From positions 186,001 through 250,000 of the forward strand of contig CAVQNQ010000004.1 in assembly GCA_963714205.1 (NCBI GenBank): DNA of 64,000 nt. Direction: 5' to 3'. A model generated the notes under the pieces. The model did no database searches and was not told where the DNA came from. It was given only the letters and a program-made list of their open reading frames with translations. This document shows positions 26,892 to 36,435 of the stretch, piece by piece. A program made the position numbers and the translations under genes. This stretch comes from CAVQNQ01 sp963714205 (GTDB taxonomy: Bacteria; Acidobacteriota; Terriglobia; Bryobacterales; Bryobacteraceae). The first letter of the stretch is position 1, and the number at the start of each line of letters is the position of its first letter.

Positions 26892-27479
26892 TCACAACCC
26901 CACGGTTGCCACGAAGGCCGTGGTGCGCTTCGCCCCGATTCGGCGATACGCGTGCGGCACCGTGGAATCGAAGTAGATGGCGTCGCCTTCGGCTAACTCG
27001 TGCTTCTCACCCCGAAACTGAAGGTCCAGCTTGCCGGAAATGACGTACAGAAGCTCTATTCCCGGGTGTTCGTGGAACCGGCTTGCCTGGTCGTCAAGGG
27101 ATTCGAATTCGGCCAAGTAGGAATTCAGGACGCGCTGGGAAACGGGGAAATCCAGGCTTTCGAAATAGTAGGCGGGCTTGGCGGAGTCCGGTGAATCCGG
27201 GAAGCGCAAACGGTCGCGTTTCCGGACGATCTCCAGCACCGGCTTGGGTTCCGGGGTGAAGAAATGATCCAGGCCCACGCTGAAGACCAGCGCAATGCGC
27301 AGCAGCGTCGGCAGCGTCGGATGCATGAGGTCGCGCTCTAACTTGGAGAGCAACGCGGGCGACAGCCCCGTGTGTTTGCTAAGCTCCAGCAGTCCCATGC
27401 TCTTGCGAAGACGAAGCCGTCTCAATTTGCTCCCTATTCCGTACTTCTTGAGCCCCGCGGCGATGGTTTCCGATTCCAT
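26892..27479 (-). CDS. XRE-cupin transcriptional regulator
   Basis: 195 residues from ATG 27479 (MESETIAAGLKKYGIGSKLR). The HTH is at about 17-70 (LLELSKHTGLSPALLSKLER). A cupin is at about 120-190, with HEHPGIELLYVISGKLDLQF, LAEGDAIYFDSTVPHAYRRI and a terminal strand. Cupin sensors in this family bind small ligands. It is divergent from the DUF378-fasciclin-SDR genes across an operator-like palindromic region and may control them. The frame is open upstream to 27746, but 27479 gives the natural N-terminus. Confidence 0.87.
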   Translation of the reverse strand: MESETIAAGLKKYGIGSKLRRLRLRKSMGLLELSKHTGLSPALLSKLERDLMHPTLPTLLRIALVFSVGLDHFFTPEPKPVLEIVRKRDRLRFPDSPDSAKPAYYFESLDFPVSQRVLNSYLAEFESLDDQASRFHEHPGIELLYVISGKLDLQFRGEKHELAEGDAIYFDSTVPHAYRRIGAKRTTAFVATVGL

Positions 27480-27555
27480 GGCAAAAGTCGTTTTCCTCTC
27501 GGCGCCGGCTGTGAGCGCTTCCTTTCCTCTCAGGAAAGAAGGTTCCCGTTCCTTC

Positions 27556-27576
27556 TTTACAGTAAAATACATTTTA
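27556..27576. promoter_or_regulatory. Operator-like overlapping palindromes
   Basis: TTTAC-A-GTAAA (27556-27566) overlaps TAAAAT-AC-ATTTTA (27563-27576). Both are perfect and AT-rich, standing out in GC-rich DNA, in the short divergent intergenic region between the XRE-cupin gene and the DUF378 gene. A plausible binding site for the XRE-cupin protein. Confidence 0.5.
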
Positions 27577-27639
27577 TCTAGGATCAAATTGTGGCCGGCG
27601 AAAGACGGCCGACCGAGAGAAACAAAGAGGGGTATCGAA

Positions 27640-27879
27640 ATGAAGAAGCTTGACGTAATCGTAGCGGCGCTGGTCATCATCGGCGCGCTGAACTGGGGAC
27701 TTGTGGCTATGTTCCGCCTGGACCTCGTGGCAGCGGTTTTCGGCATGAAGTTCGGCGAGACTTCCGCTCTGAGCAGCGTGGTCTACGGCCTGGTGGGGTT
27801 GTCCGGGCTGTACCAGGCTCTGACGTGGAAGGCGATCCAGCGCCGCTGGTATTCCAACACAGCTGACGCCCGGGCATGA
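27640..27879 (+). CDS. DUF378 membrane protein
   Basis: 79 residues with two transmembrane helices. It shows the DUF378 hallmark IGALNWGLVAMFRLDLVAAV and a second helix VVYGLVGLSGLYQAL. The start MKKLDVIVAALVII follows GAGGGG. DUF378 proteins have no firm function. First gene of a likely four-gene rightward cluster. Confidence 0.88.
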   Translation: MKKLDVIVAALVIIGALNWGLVAMFRLDLVAAVFGMKFGETSALSSVVYGLVGLSGLYQALTWKAIQRRWYSNTADARA

Positions 27880-27930
27880 CCCCGGGGACGGCTCCCAGGG
27901 TTTCATTTGAGAAGAGAAAGAGGGGAGAAG

Positions 27931-28404
27931 ATGATGCTCAATATGGCTTCGTTTCTGGCGGGCGCATTTGCGCTTGCCATGGCTTCAAGTGCTAGTGCTG
28001 CGGACGTCCTGGAGACTGCTGTTGCCAGGCACTTCAACACACTGGTCGCGGCGGTGAAAGCCGCTGCGCTTGTGGATACGCTGAAGGGCCCCGGACCTTT
28101 TACGGTCTTCGCGCCGACCGATGAAGCGTTCGCCAAGCTGCCGCCCGGAACGCTGGAAAGCCTGCTCAAGCCGGAGAACAGAGAGAAGCTGCGGAAGATT
28201 CTCACGTATCACGTGGTGGCGGGGAACGTGATGGCGAAGGGTGTCGCGAAGCTTCAGTCCGCCAAGACCGTCGAGGGTGCGAGTATACAGGTAAGGGCGG
28301 CAGGCGGCGGCGTGATGGTGAACGACGCACATGTAATCCAGGCCGATATCGTAGCGAGCAACGGCGTTATTCACGTCATCGACACCGTGCTCCTGCCCGA
28401 ATAG
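27931..28404 (+). CDS. Secreted fasciclin-domain protein
   Basis: 157 residues. A signal peptide (MMLNMASFLAGAFALAMASS) is followed by a single FAS1 domain with LKGPGPFTVFAPTDEAFAKL, LKPENREKLRKILTYHVVAG and the closing GVIHVIDTVLLP. FAS1 domains mediate adhesion or surface interactions. The start at ATG 27931 is preceded by GAGGGGAGAAG. Confidence 0.92.
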   Translation: MMLNMASFLAGAFALAMASSASAADVLETAVARHFNTLVAAVKAAALVDTLKGPGPFTVFAPTDEAFAKLPPGTLESLLKPENREKLRKILTYHVVAGNVMAKGVAKLQSAKTVEGASIQVRAAGGGVMVNDAHVIQADIVASNGVIHVIDTVLLPE

Positions 28405-28414
28405 CAGTGGTTCG

Positions 28415-29881
28415 ATGGTACTACTGACTGGAGCCACCGGATATATCGGAGGACGCCTGTTACGGCGCCTGGAAAGCCAGACGCTGGCAGTCAGGTGCCT
28501 GTGCCGAAACCCGGAGGTGTTGCGCGGACGGGTCGCTCCCGGCACGGAAATCGTGCCGGGCGACCTGCTCCAGCCGGCATCTTTGGGTTCCGCTTTCCTC
28601 GGCGTGCAGACAGCTTTTTATCTGGTCCACTCGATGCAAGCGGGTTCGGAGTTCGAGAACCAGGAAATAGAAGCGGTTACGAGTTTTGCACGGGCGGCGC
28701 GCGACGCCGGTGTAAGCCGCATCATTTATCTCGGCGGACTGGCCCAAGGGGATGCGCTGTCGGCTCACATGCGCAGCCGCGCCAAGACGGGCGAGATTCT
28801 GCGCTCGAGCGGAGTCCCGGTGATCGAATTCCGGGCCTCCATCGTGATCGGTTCGGGCAGCGCCTCCTTTGAGTTGATACGCACTTTGGTGGATCGGCTC
28901 CCGGTGATGATCACGCCGCGTTGGGTGCATACAGCCGCTCAGCCGATCGCCATCGAAAACGTGATCGACTACTTAGCTGAGGCGATAGATGCGGAGGTGC
29001 AAGGCAGCCTGGTGGTGGAAATCGGCGGGAGCGATGTTACATCTTACGTCGAGATTATGCGCGAATATGCTCGCCAGCGGAAATTGCGCCGCTGGTTTGT
29101 TGCGGTTCCGGTCCTCAGCCCGACTCTGTCGAGCCGGTGGCTTACGCTCATCACCCCGGTTTACGCCTCCATCGGTCGCTGCCTGATTGAGAGCGTCCGC
29201 ACACCGAGCGTTGTGCGCAATCCCGAGCCGAGTCGCCGTTTTCAAGTACGGCCCATGGGGATGGCCCGCGCAATCGAGCGGGCCTTGGCCAACGAAAATC
29301 GACCGTCGGCCGAAACGCGTTGGTGCGATGCCGGGTGCCCCGGCGCATCGGCGGGCGTGTGCGAACCCGGCCGCGACGTTTTCCGCAATGAACAGGTAAC
29401 GAGGGTGCCGCTTCCTCCCCATGAGGCGTTCGCTCCCGTTCGCCGCATTGGCGGCCGGACGGGCTGGTATTTTGGCAACTGGCTCTGGAGAGTCCGCGGG
29501 CTGCTGGATTTGATGATCGGCGGCGTCGGCATGCGTCGCGGCCGCCCCGATCCTGAGACTCCGCTGCCGGGCAGCACGCTGGATTTCTGGCGCGTGCAGG
29601 TGTATGAGCCGGAGCGTTGTCTGCGGCTGTTCGCGGAGATGAGAGTTCCCGGGCGGGCCTGGCTCGAATTCCGGTGCGAACCGGACTCGGGGGCCACGAT
29701 CATTCGTCAGATCGCATACTTCGAGCCGAACGGCCTGTACGGACTGCTGTACTGGTATCTGCTCTTGCCCATTCATGAAGTGATGTTTCGCGGGATGCTG
29801 CGGCGTATTCGGGCTGTGGCGCTGAAACCGGCGTCGCGTTGGAACAGGAACAACGGCTCCACTAGGAAGGTAACCACATGA
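28415..29881 (+). CDS. NAD(P)-binding SDR/DUF2867 fusion protein
   Basis: 488 residues. The N-terminal atypical short-chain dehydrogenase has the Rossmann motif LLTGATGYIGGRLLRRLE and VSRIIYLGGLAQG. The C-terminal DUF2867 region (about 320-480) has GGRTGWYFGNWLWRVRGLLD, GRPDPETPLPGSTLDFWRV and IAYFEPNGLYGLLYWYLLLP. This fusion is typical of YbjT-like proteins proposed to act on lipid or quinone substrates; the substrate is unknown. Its end overlaps the next start (ATGA). Confidence 0.88.
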   Translation: MVLLTGATGYIGGRLLRRLESQTLAVRCLCRNPEVLRGRVAPGTEIVPGDLLQPASLGSAFLGVQTAFYLVHSMQAGSEFENQEIEAVTSFARAARDAGVSRIIYLGGLAQGDALSAHMRSRAKTGEILRSSGVPVIEFRASIVIGSGSASFELIRTLVDRLPVMITPRWVHTAAQPIAIENVIDYLAEAIDAEVQGSLVVEIGGSDVTSYVEIMREYARQRKLRRWFVAVPVLSPTLSSRWLTLITPVYASIGRCLIESVRTPSVVRNPEPSRRFQVRPMGMARAIERALANENRPSAETRWCDAGCPGASAGVCEPGRDVFRNEQVTRVPLPPHEAFAPVRRIGGRTGWYFGNWLWRVRGLLDLMIGGVGMRRGRPDPETPLPGSTLDFWRVQVYEPERCLRLFAEMRVPGRAWLEFRCEPDSGATIIRQIAYFEPNGLYGLLYWYLLLPIHEVMFRGMLRRIRAVALKPASRWNRNNGSTRKVTT

Positions 29882-30429
29882 CAGCACTTGTTCTCGGGCT
29901 TTTCGCAGTAGCTGCATTTGCGGCCATTCCGGCATACGAACTCGTGAGCGGCCAACATCTGCCTACGCTCCGCGGTGAGTATCTGACGGGCCGCGAGGCC
30001 GTTCTTCCCCAGGCAGCCGAGGGCCGCGTGGCGCTGTTGCTGCTGGGTTTCACGTACGAAGCCCGGTTTCCGGTGGAAGCTTGGGCGGAGAGGTTCCGAG
30101 AGCAGTTCCAATCGGACCCGCGCGTGACATTTTATGAGGTGCCCATGATCGGGGGACTGGCCCGGCTCGCCAAGTGGTTCATCGACAGCGGCATGCGCCG
30201 GGGCACTCCCCCCGCGGATCATGAGCACGTCATCACCGTCTATCGAGACACGGACGCGTGGAAACAGCGCGTGCGCCTCGGCGACCCGACGGCGGCCTAT
30301 CTGATTCTGCTCGACCGCACGGGCAAAGTCACCTGGCGCTACGCGGGCCTATTGGAGGATCGGGAATACCAGGCGCTCTCCACAAAAGTCTTGGAGCTTC
30401 TCAGCGCGAAGCGAACCCTCGGACCGTAA
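29878..30429 (+). CDS. Exported hypothetical protein, possibly thioredoxin-like
   Basis: 183 residues with an N-terminal signal or anchor (TALVLGLFAVAAFAAIPAYE). The body has strand-helix alternation, RVALLLLGFTYEARFPVEAW and later AAYLILLDRTGKVTWRYAGL, compatible with a thioredoxin-like or ATP10-like fold without a CxxC. The four-base overlap with the SDR gene indicates co-translation. Confidence 0.65.
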   Translation: MTALVLGLFAVAAFAAIPAYELVSGQHLPTLRGEYLTGREAVLPQAAEGRVALLLLGFTYEARFPVEAWAERFREQFQSDPRVTFYEVPMIGGLARLAKWFIDSGMRRGTPPADHEHVITVYRDTDAWKQRVRLGDPTAAYLILLDRTGKVTWRYAGLLEDREYQALSTKVLELLSAKRTLGP

Positions 30430-30499
30430 GACGTCCAGACGGTACCGAACGAAATCGGCGGCACGGCTGATACGCGCCAACTCGCCATAGTCATGGTCA

Positions 30500-31020
30500 A
30501 CTTCGTAACGGGCGTTGTGGCGCAATGCGCCCGACGGCCGGTCCTACGGGGCGGAGCGCGACGGGCGAGAGCCGAACGGCGACATCCCGCGCTCGACGGC
30601 GCGCCAGTACCGTCGCGTTTGCGCGCAGAAGAGCGCTTTCGTGAGCCGCCAGCCGAAAAGGCGCGGCGCCGCCCGCTGCTACCGCGTCGATCGCCGCGCC
30701 GTTGGCGACCGGGACCGCCTCCGTTCGGCCGGCACGACCGGCGGCCGGCCGCGGAAGCCAGCGCGCTATCCGCGCACAGCGTCGTGCGCACAACGGCCGG
30801 GCCGGCGGGACGAGGCGCGACGTGCGAGATCCGAACCGCCGACATGCCGCGATCGGTGCGCTGCCAGAGGCAACCGCGGTAGTCGCCGCGCCGTTGGCGA
30901 TCGGGACCGCCACCGCTCGGGCGAGGTGCACGGCGGCCGGCCGCGGAAGCCGGCGCGCTTGCACCCGGCCCGCGACGCGACGTGCGAGCGCCGAACCGCC
31001 GACATTCGTGCGCGCCCCGG
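30500..31020 (-). repeat. GC-rich dispersed hairpin repeat, two to three inverted copies (I/J)
   Basis: Inverted relative to copies A-H. On the minus strand it reads GGATCTCGCACGTCGCGCC, GGCTTCCGCGGCCGGCCGCC and GGTCGCCAACGGCGCGGCGA, with a second set about 190 bases away, and the module CAAACGCGACGGTACTGGCG near 30600-30660. It fills the gap between two unrelated genes, and no coding function is supported. Confidence 0.74.
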
Positions 31021-31115
31021 CCGGCACGTCCTCTGGTCGACGGTTCTTCTATGTTCCAAAACCTGGAGGTTGTGGAACAGTCACCGTGCAATGGCCTAGG
31101 ATGGGAGTACCCCAA

Positions 31116-31682
31116 ATGAAACGTTCACTTGGCGCAAGGCCTCTGATTTGCCCGACGCCGGCCTGGATCGTCGGGTCGTACGACAAGCAGGGCAAGCCCA
31201 ATGGAATGACGGCAGCTTGGGGAGGCATTTGCTGCTCCCAGCCGCCCTGCCTGGCCGTGTCGTTGCGTGCGGCCACCTACACCCACGGAAACCTAATGGA
31301 GCGGCGGGCGTTTACCGTCAGTGTTCCGTCACAGGCCCAGGTCAAGGCGGCCGATTACTTCGGACTCGTGAGCGGCCGCGATACTGACAAGTTCGCCGCC
31401 ACCGGTTTGACGGCAGTCCGCAGCGACTTGGTGGACGCGCCGTACGTGCAGGAGTTCCCGCTGGCACTGGAATGCCGCGTCGTCCAGATCCACGAGCTAG
31501 GGCTGCACACCCAGTTCGTCGGCCAGATCCTCGACGTTAAAGCCGACGAGGATGCGCTGGACGCCGTCGGCCTGCCCGACATCCTGAAGGTGCGGCCCAT
31601 CATCTTCTCGCCCAGCGACCGGGAGTACTACGGGGTGGGGGGCGCGCTAGGCCATGCCTTCACAGTGGGCAAGGAGATCTGA
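31116..31682 (+). CDS. Flavin reductase family protein
   Basis: 188 residues. FMN-binding split-barrel features are PTPAWIVGSYDKQGKPNGMT, CCSQPPCLAVSLRAATYT, RRAFTVSVPSQAQVKAADYF and LGLHTQFVGQILDVKADED. Members reduce FMN or bind it as an oxidoreductase. The start MKRSLGARPLICPTPAWI is chosen because upstream sequence is repeat-derived. Confidence 0.9.
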   Translation: MKRSLGARPLICPTPAWIVGSYDKQGKPNGMTAAWGGICCSQPPCLAVSLRAATYTHGNLMERRAFTVSVPSQAQVKAADYFGLVSGRDTDKFAATGLTAVRSDLVDAPYVQEFPLALECRVVQIHELGLHTQFVGQILDVKADEDALDAVGLPDILKVRPIIFSPSDREYYGVGGALGHAFTVGKEI

Positions 31683-31903
31683 GGCATTAGCTCTGCAGGC
31701 TACTCGATTCCCAAAGCCAAGCAATAAGGCTCCGCGCTGGCCGCCAGGCCGTACTCGTTGCCGCTGTCGAAGGTGCTGCGGTTGAGGTCGCGCTTTGCGG
31801 GGCGGCGCGCCGTCGATGAACCGCGGAGCGACCGCTCTCTACGAGTGGCCGACTATCCGCTCCGCGCACTTCCCTCAGGTGGTTGATTGAACGCTAACCT
31901 GGG

Positions 31904-32466
31904 GTGGTGAGCCGCGCAGAGAAGCGAGTGGTGCTCCGGCGCTTTGCGACCGAAGACCGGGACGGATTCATAGAAATGAACCGCGATCCCGGCGTAAGAA
32001 AACACTTTCCCGGGATCCTCACTCCGGAGCAATCCTTGAGCGAGATGACGTGCATCGAGCAGCATTGGGGTACCCACGGATTTGGACCATGGGCTCTCGA
32101 TGTGCAAGGCGACTTTGCCGGTATGCTGGGTCTGAAATGGGTGTCAACCGACATGCCGTTCGCGCCGGCTGTAGAACTTTTGTACCGCCTCATTCCTCGT
32201 TTTTGGGGTCAAGGATTGGCCACCGAAGGCTCGCTTACAGCGTTGGAGTTTGGCTTTTGCGAGCTCGCCTTGATACCGTTGTCGGATTAGCTGTGGAGGC
32301 GAACACTGGCTCGCGGAGAGTCATGGAAAAGGTCGGAATGGTGTATAGCAGCGATTTCGATCACCCGGCGATTTCAGAATTGAGTCCCCTGCGGCGGCAC
32401 GTTCTGTACTCGCTCAAACGCGCTAACTGGCACAAGCAGTACTCGCCAATTCGCATCCTGGTGTAA
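31904..32466 (+). pseudogene. GNAT family N-acetyltransferase, frameshifted
   Basis: The RimJ/RimL-like layout is visible: VVLRRFATEDRDGFIEMNRD, GPWALDVQGDFAGMLGLKWV and the acetyl-CoA loop RFWGQGLATEGSLTALEFGF. At about 32262-32275 the frame shifts. The conserved continuation DTVVGLAVEANTGSRRVMEK and VGMVY lies in the next frame to 32466. One base accounts for it. The interval 31683-31903 shows no gene. Confidence 0.82.
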
Positions 32467-32555
32467 CGAGTGGCGATTTGGTTCAAGATCGTTCCAGTGC
32501 GCGCCTAAGTAGTCGGGTGCCCGGAACCTCCCACAAGCGGAATTGGTTCGAATGG

Positions 32556-34103
32556 TTAGCTAACATCGCGGTGCTGCGGGAGAGCCAGCGGCACCGGGAT
32601 ACCCGAGTCTTTCCAGTTCGAAAGACAACGCACCACGATGCGAAAAATCGCGCGGCGGTTTTCTCCCAGGACCTTGAACCAGGCGCCGGAGCCCTTCTGC
32701 GGAAAGTAGATGCCGCGGAAGCAGAGGCGCGCAATCAGATGACTGAGTTGATAAGCCGCCGGCGCGTCGGCGATCTTTCTCATTGCCCTCCGGGTGTTCT
32801 CGGGACTATAAGCATTGCTCCAGGCGTACTTGATCTCCTGCTGCACTTCCGCCACCGTCATCTTCAACGGCGTGTGTGCCATTTCGAACGGCGCAAAATC
32901 CAGCCAGTGAGTGGGCCGCATCAGGCGGCCGTCCTTCACCAGCCGGTTATAGAGGGGCGTGGAAGGGAATGGCGTAATCTGGCCGAATACCGGCAATCCC
33001 GGCGGCCACTCGCGGACCTGGGCAAGCGTTCGCTCCGCGACACCGGGCGCGTCATGATCGAGACCGAAAATAAATGAAGTGATCGCGTACACGTTGCGCC
33101 TCGCCAGCCGATCCAGTACAGCGGCGTATTCGGCAGGCTTGCTGAAGCCTTTATTGACATCCTTTAGATTTACCGGGTCGAGCGATTCCATGCCGATAAA
33201 AACCCATTTACCGCCCGATGCCGCGATCAGGTCGATGAGTTCCTCGTCGTGGAGGAGGTTGGCGCTGATCTGGCCTATCCAGTTAATCTGTGCGTCCGCC
33301 GCAATAATGGCTCTCAGCAGCGACTTTGTCCGCTTCACGTTGATGGCAAAATTGTCATCGACGAAGAAGACGGCAATTTTCCCGTTGTCCTTACTGGCGC
33401 GCGCCTTCAATCGAAGCATCTCGTCCACCACGCTCTCGTTGGAGCGGAAACGGATGGAATCTCCGAAGAAACCGGTGACCGTGCAAAACTCACATCCATA
33501 AGGACAGCCGCGTCCCGATTCAATGGGAAACAGGTGGAAGCTTTCGAAGTGAATTTTTCTCAGCACCGGCCGCAGAAAGCGCGGAACCTGGTTGAACTGT
33601 TCGAGATCCATCGACTCCCACGGAACCTTCGGATACGCATTCAGATCGGGCTTCTTTTCCAGGCCAAAAGCGTCGACTGGCGCATAGACGTCCTTCAGGC
33701 AGCCGTTCGCGGCATCCTCCACCATGCGCGGCCACGTCTCGTCGGCTTCGCCAAGCGCGACAGCGTCGGCATGGCGAGGTCCGCCATTTTTTCCGAGCGC
33801 CTCATCGGGCAGTTCGGTCACGTGAGGACCGCCCATCACCACAGGAATGCCGGCCGCTCGGAACGCGTCGGCGGCTCGATAAGCACGCGCAATCATGCGC
33901 GTCATGGCGCCGATGCCGATCAGGCCGAAGCCTTGTTCCTTGGCGTATCCCACGAGTTCGCCGTCCGTCATCGGTCGCGCATTTCCATCCTGGAGCAGCA
34001 CTTCATGTCCCGGTGGTGTAACGGATTTCAGCAGGAACATCCAAAGATGCGGCATGAAATTAGCGGAAATGCCATTGTCGGGATTGTAGAGCAGTATCTT
34101 CAT
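32556..34103 (-). CDS. B12-binding domain radical SAM protein
   Basis: 515 residues. The N-terminal B12-binding-like domain (1-130) has MKILLYNPDNG and GIPVVMGGPHVTELPDE. The radical SAM core has the cluster motif GRGCPYGCEFCTV at about 205-215 and the strand IAVFFVDDNFAINVKRT. The C-terminal DUF4070-like region has FGQITPFPSTPLYNRLVKDG and RPTHWLDFAPFEMAHTP. Related proteins carry out methylations or ring chemistry on lipids and hopanoids. The substrate is not evident. Confidence 0.9.
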   Translation of the reverse strand: MKILLYNPDNGISANFMPHLWMFLLKSVTPPGHEVLLQDGNARPMTDGELVGYAKEQGFGLIGIGAMTRMIARAYRAADAFRAAGIPVVMGGPHVTELPDEALGKNGGPRHADAVALGEADETWPRMVEDAANGCLKDVYAPVDAFGLEKKPDLNAYPKVPWESMDLEQFNQVPRFLRPVLRKIHFESFHLFPIESGRGCPYGCEFCTVTGFFGDSIRFRSNESVVDEMLRLKARASKDNGKIAVFFVDDNFAINVKRTKSLLRAIIAADAQINWIGQISANLLHDEELIDLIAASGGKWVFIGMESLDPVNLKDVNKGFSKPAEYAAVLDRLARRNVYAITSFIFGLDHDAPGVAERTLAQVREWPPGLPVFGQITPFPSTPLYNRLVKDGRLMRPTHWLDFAPFEMAHTPLKMTVAEVQQEIKYAWSNAYSPENTRRAMRKIADAPAAYQLSHLIARLCFRGIYFPQKGSGAWFKVLGENRRAIFRIVVRCLSNWKDSGIPVPLALPQHRDVS

Positions 34104-34570
34104 TGCTCACGAAGATGTTCCGGCTGCTGGTCGGAGATCGTTTTCAGTATAGGCCTCCCGCGTCCCGGCCGGGGAATCCGTGGCTCCCTGCGGCGGATCA
34201 GACGGCGCTTACGGTCTAAGCGTTGAGCCCGTCAGGTGCCGCTCCAGCCCAATGACAGACTTTGACCCTACGAAATTCTCACCCCCATCGCGTGGCGGCC
34301 TGACGCCCTCACCGTTGCTCGGAGCGGAACACGCCTGAACCTGATCAGTGGCGCCGGGAAAACCTCAATCGTCGGAACGGCGACCCTCGGCTAGGTGGAT
34401 TGCGTCCGGTTTTCCACGATCAGCCCAACGCCCTGCTGGTACGCGCCATGGACAACATCGCCACGGGTATTGAGCAATCCTTCCAGCGCCTCCGTATCGT
34501 TGCCAGCTGATCTGGTGTGACGTTGAGAAAGACTCCACCTCAGGAATACAATAGCCGCGCGTCGAAAAAC
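34104..34570. other. Gap without a supported gene
   Basis: About 470 bases. Only short frames of random character are seen on both strands. Nothing recognisable. Confidence 0.4.
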
Positions 34571-34867
34571 TCAGGACTTCTGCCTCACCAATGGCGGGAC
34601 GGTCCGTATCCGGTGAAAAACCGGATGGTCCGGCGCAAGGCTGGTTCTCGTGTACGTGAAGCGAAGCTCGCCCTCGAAGCCTTGCCCGTCGTCGGAGGTC
34701 ACGATGATGCGAACCCGCCACTTGTCGTAACCCAAGGTTCCGATCAGTTCGCCAGCGCTCTTGGAAATGATGACCTGCCGTTTGGCGTTCGTTGCGAACA
34801 AGGCGGCGAAGGCGAGAACGGCTATGGCGACAATCGCCAACCGCTTCAGGATCGGTCGCAACTTCAC
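34571..34867 (-). CDS. Small membrane/exported hypothetical protein
   Basis: 98 residues. One N-terminal hydrophobic segment (LAIVAIAVLAFAALFATNAK) is followed by a short beta-rich domain (WRVRIIVTSDDGQGFEGELR). No known family. Confidence 0.5.
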   Translation of the reverse strand: MKLRPILKRLAIVAIAVLAFAALFATNAKRQVIISKSAGELIGTLGYDKWRVRIIVTSDDGQGFEGELRFTYTRTSLAPDHPVFHRIRTVPPLVRQKS

Positions 34868-35065
34868 CCTTTCAGCATAGCCCGACAGAACGGTTTGATT
34901 GCGAAGAACGATACCGGAACCGTCACCCAGACCCGGAAATTGCGCCAGTGGCTTCGTATTGCGTTCTGTGGGGGTCCTGGTGGCAGGCCCGGATCAGCGA
35001 TAGCAAGTTGGAAGAGGACTGTAGTCCAAGCCATTGTCCCTGTCATGATCAGCTGTCGTCCGCCA

Positions 35066-35542
35066 TCAAAGACCGTATTGCACGACCGTAGGAATTTCGC
35101 CGGTGTTTACCGCTCTCCTGCCAGTCAGACGTTCCAGGGTCGTCAGAAAATCACGATACTGGCCTCCGTTCATCTTCAGGACGGCCTCGATTCCGGAGTT
35201 CATTTGACCGCCAGCCTCCAACGTCAGGCCGACATAGTGTTCCTCCGCCGTATCCAAATGCAGTCGCGGAACCACACCGAGCACCGTGGCCCCAGACCGG
35301 CGGCGAACTTCGATGCCGCACGTAACCGCTCTGATGTTCGTGAGCGAAACGGAGAGCTTTTGATTGCCGCGAGTGAACACCAATTCATCCTCGGTAATCG
35401 TGGCCGTGAGTTTGCCCCGGCTCAATGAGAGCGTGCCGCCTTCGTACTTCACAGGTACCGTGATGCCGGTCTGCTTCGTACCGGCGGCATTGGCGGTCAG
35501 CAGGGTCAACGATACCGAAAGGAATGCGGCGCAACATTTCAT
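35066..35542 (-). CDS. Secreted hypothetical protein
   Basis: 158 residues from MKCCAAFLSVSLTLLTANAA, a clean signal peptide; the frame extends eight codons further upstream. The mature part is beta-rich with LSRGKLTATITEDELVFTRG and LSVSLTNIRAVTCGIEVRRR, reminiscent of PH-like domains found in acidobacterial secreted proteins. Unknown role. Confidence 0.6.
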   Translation of the reverse strand: MKCCAAFLSVSLTLLTANAAGTKQTGITVPVKYEGGTLSLSRGKLTATITEDELVFTRGNQKLSVSLTNIRAVTCGIEVRRRSGATVLGVVPRLHLDTAEEHYVGLTLEAGGQMNSGIEAVLKMNGGQYRDFLTTLERLTGRRAVNTGEIPTVVQYGL

Positions 35543-35636
35543 TGGAAACCCCCTCGTCTCTATCATCGGCGGTTTGGCATGATCTGTATATCCCGTCTTT
35601 GCGGGTGTGCCGAATGGTGTCGATGGCGACTGCCTT

Positions 35637-36104
35637 TCACACTAGAAACGCTGCCGCCACCATTTGCGCCTTGGCTGGCAAACGGTTCTGAGCGTGCCAA
35701 TGCTGCCATGCCGATTCCACGACCCGAATTACCTCCGTGCGGTCGAAGGGCTTTGCCGGCACGTCCCACCCGCCGACATTCAACACGTCGGCCCACAGGC
35801 GCTCATCGGCCAGTCGAGATGTGACGATCAAGAGGGGAGAGTGGGCCATCACCGCCGTCTCCTCCAGCAGATCCCGCCAACTACCGGGCCGCAAATCGCT
35901 CTCGCAGATCACGATGGGAATGCGATCTATTCGCAGCAGGGCGGTTGCACGTTGCGCTGTTGTGCCGGTGTGGAGCTTCCATTTGAAACTCGATCCGGAA
36001 TTGTGGCGGAGAATCGCTTCGAGAGCGCCGTGGTCGTCACGGAGCGGGCTGACCGAGAGAATGGAAATTGCCTTGGAATCGTTCATTATCGCCGAGCTTT
36101 TCAC
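35637..36104 (-). CDS. Stand-alone response-regulator receiver-like protein
   Basis: 155 residues. The CheY-like features are divergent: an acidic pair (RDD) near the N-terminus, the phosphoacceptor region VICESDLRPGSW, LLIVTSRLADERLW with the conserved Thr, and VPAKPFDRTEV with the Lys. No output domain. No histidine kinase neighbour. Confidence 0.65.
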   Translation of the reverse strand: MKSSAIMNDSKAISILSVSPLRDDHGALEAILRHNSGSSFKWKLHTGTTAQRATALLRIDRIPIVICESDLRPGSWRDLLEETAVMAHSPLLIVTSRLADERLWADVLNVGGWDVPAKPFDRTEVIRVVESAWQHWHAQNRLPAKAQMVAAAFLV

Positions 36105-36435
36105 AGTAACCCTCTTTGGGCTGAAAGTCTGTCTCTAATATGGTGACGCTGGAAGTGAGCAAATCGGACAGTAAAGAAGCGTAAAGATCGCATTACAGTT
36201 TGAGCACCACCGAAAGGATGGCGGCAGCGTTCTCCCCGCCCCTGTGCGAGCTTCACATTCAGGTATCGGAAGAGTTCCAATATTTCATTAGGCTTCGACG
36301 CCGTGGCCCTTTTGGACTAAGTGGCTATACCTCCGAGTTGTCATCGTGTCGTAATGCGAAGTCGAACAAAGATATTCATGCGACAACTTCGGCTTCTTTC
36401 GCAACGGTGAGAGGATAGTGATCATCTAAGAATCC

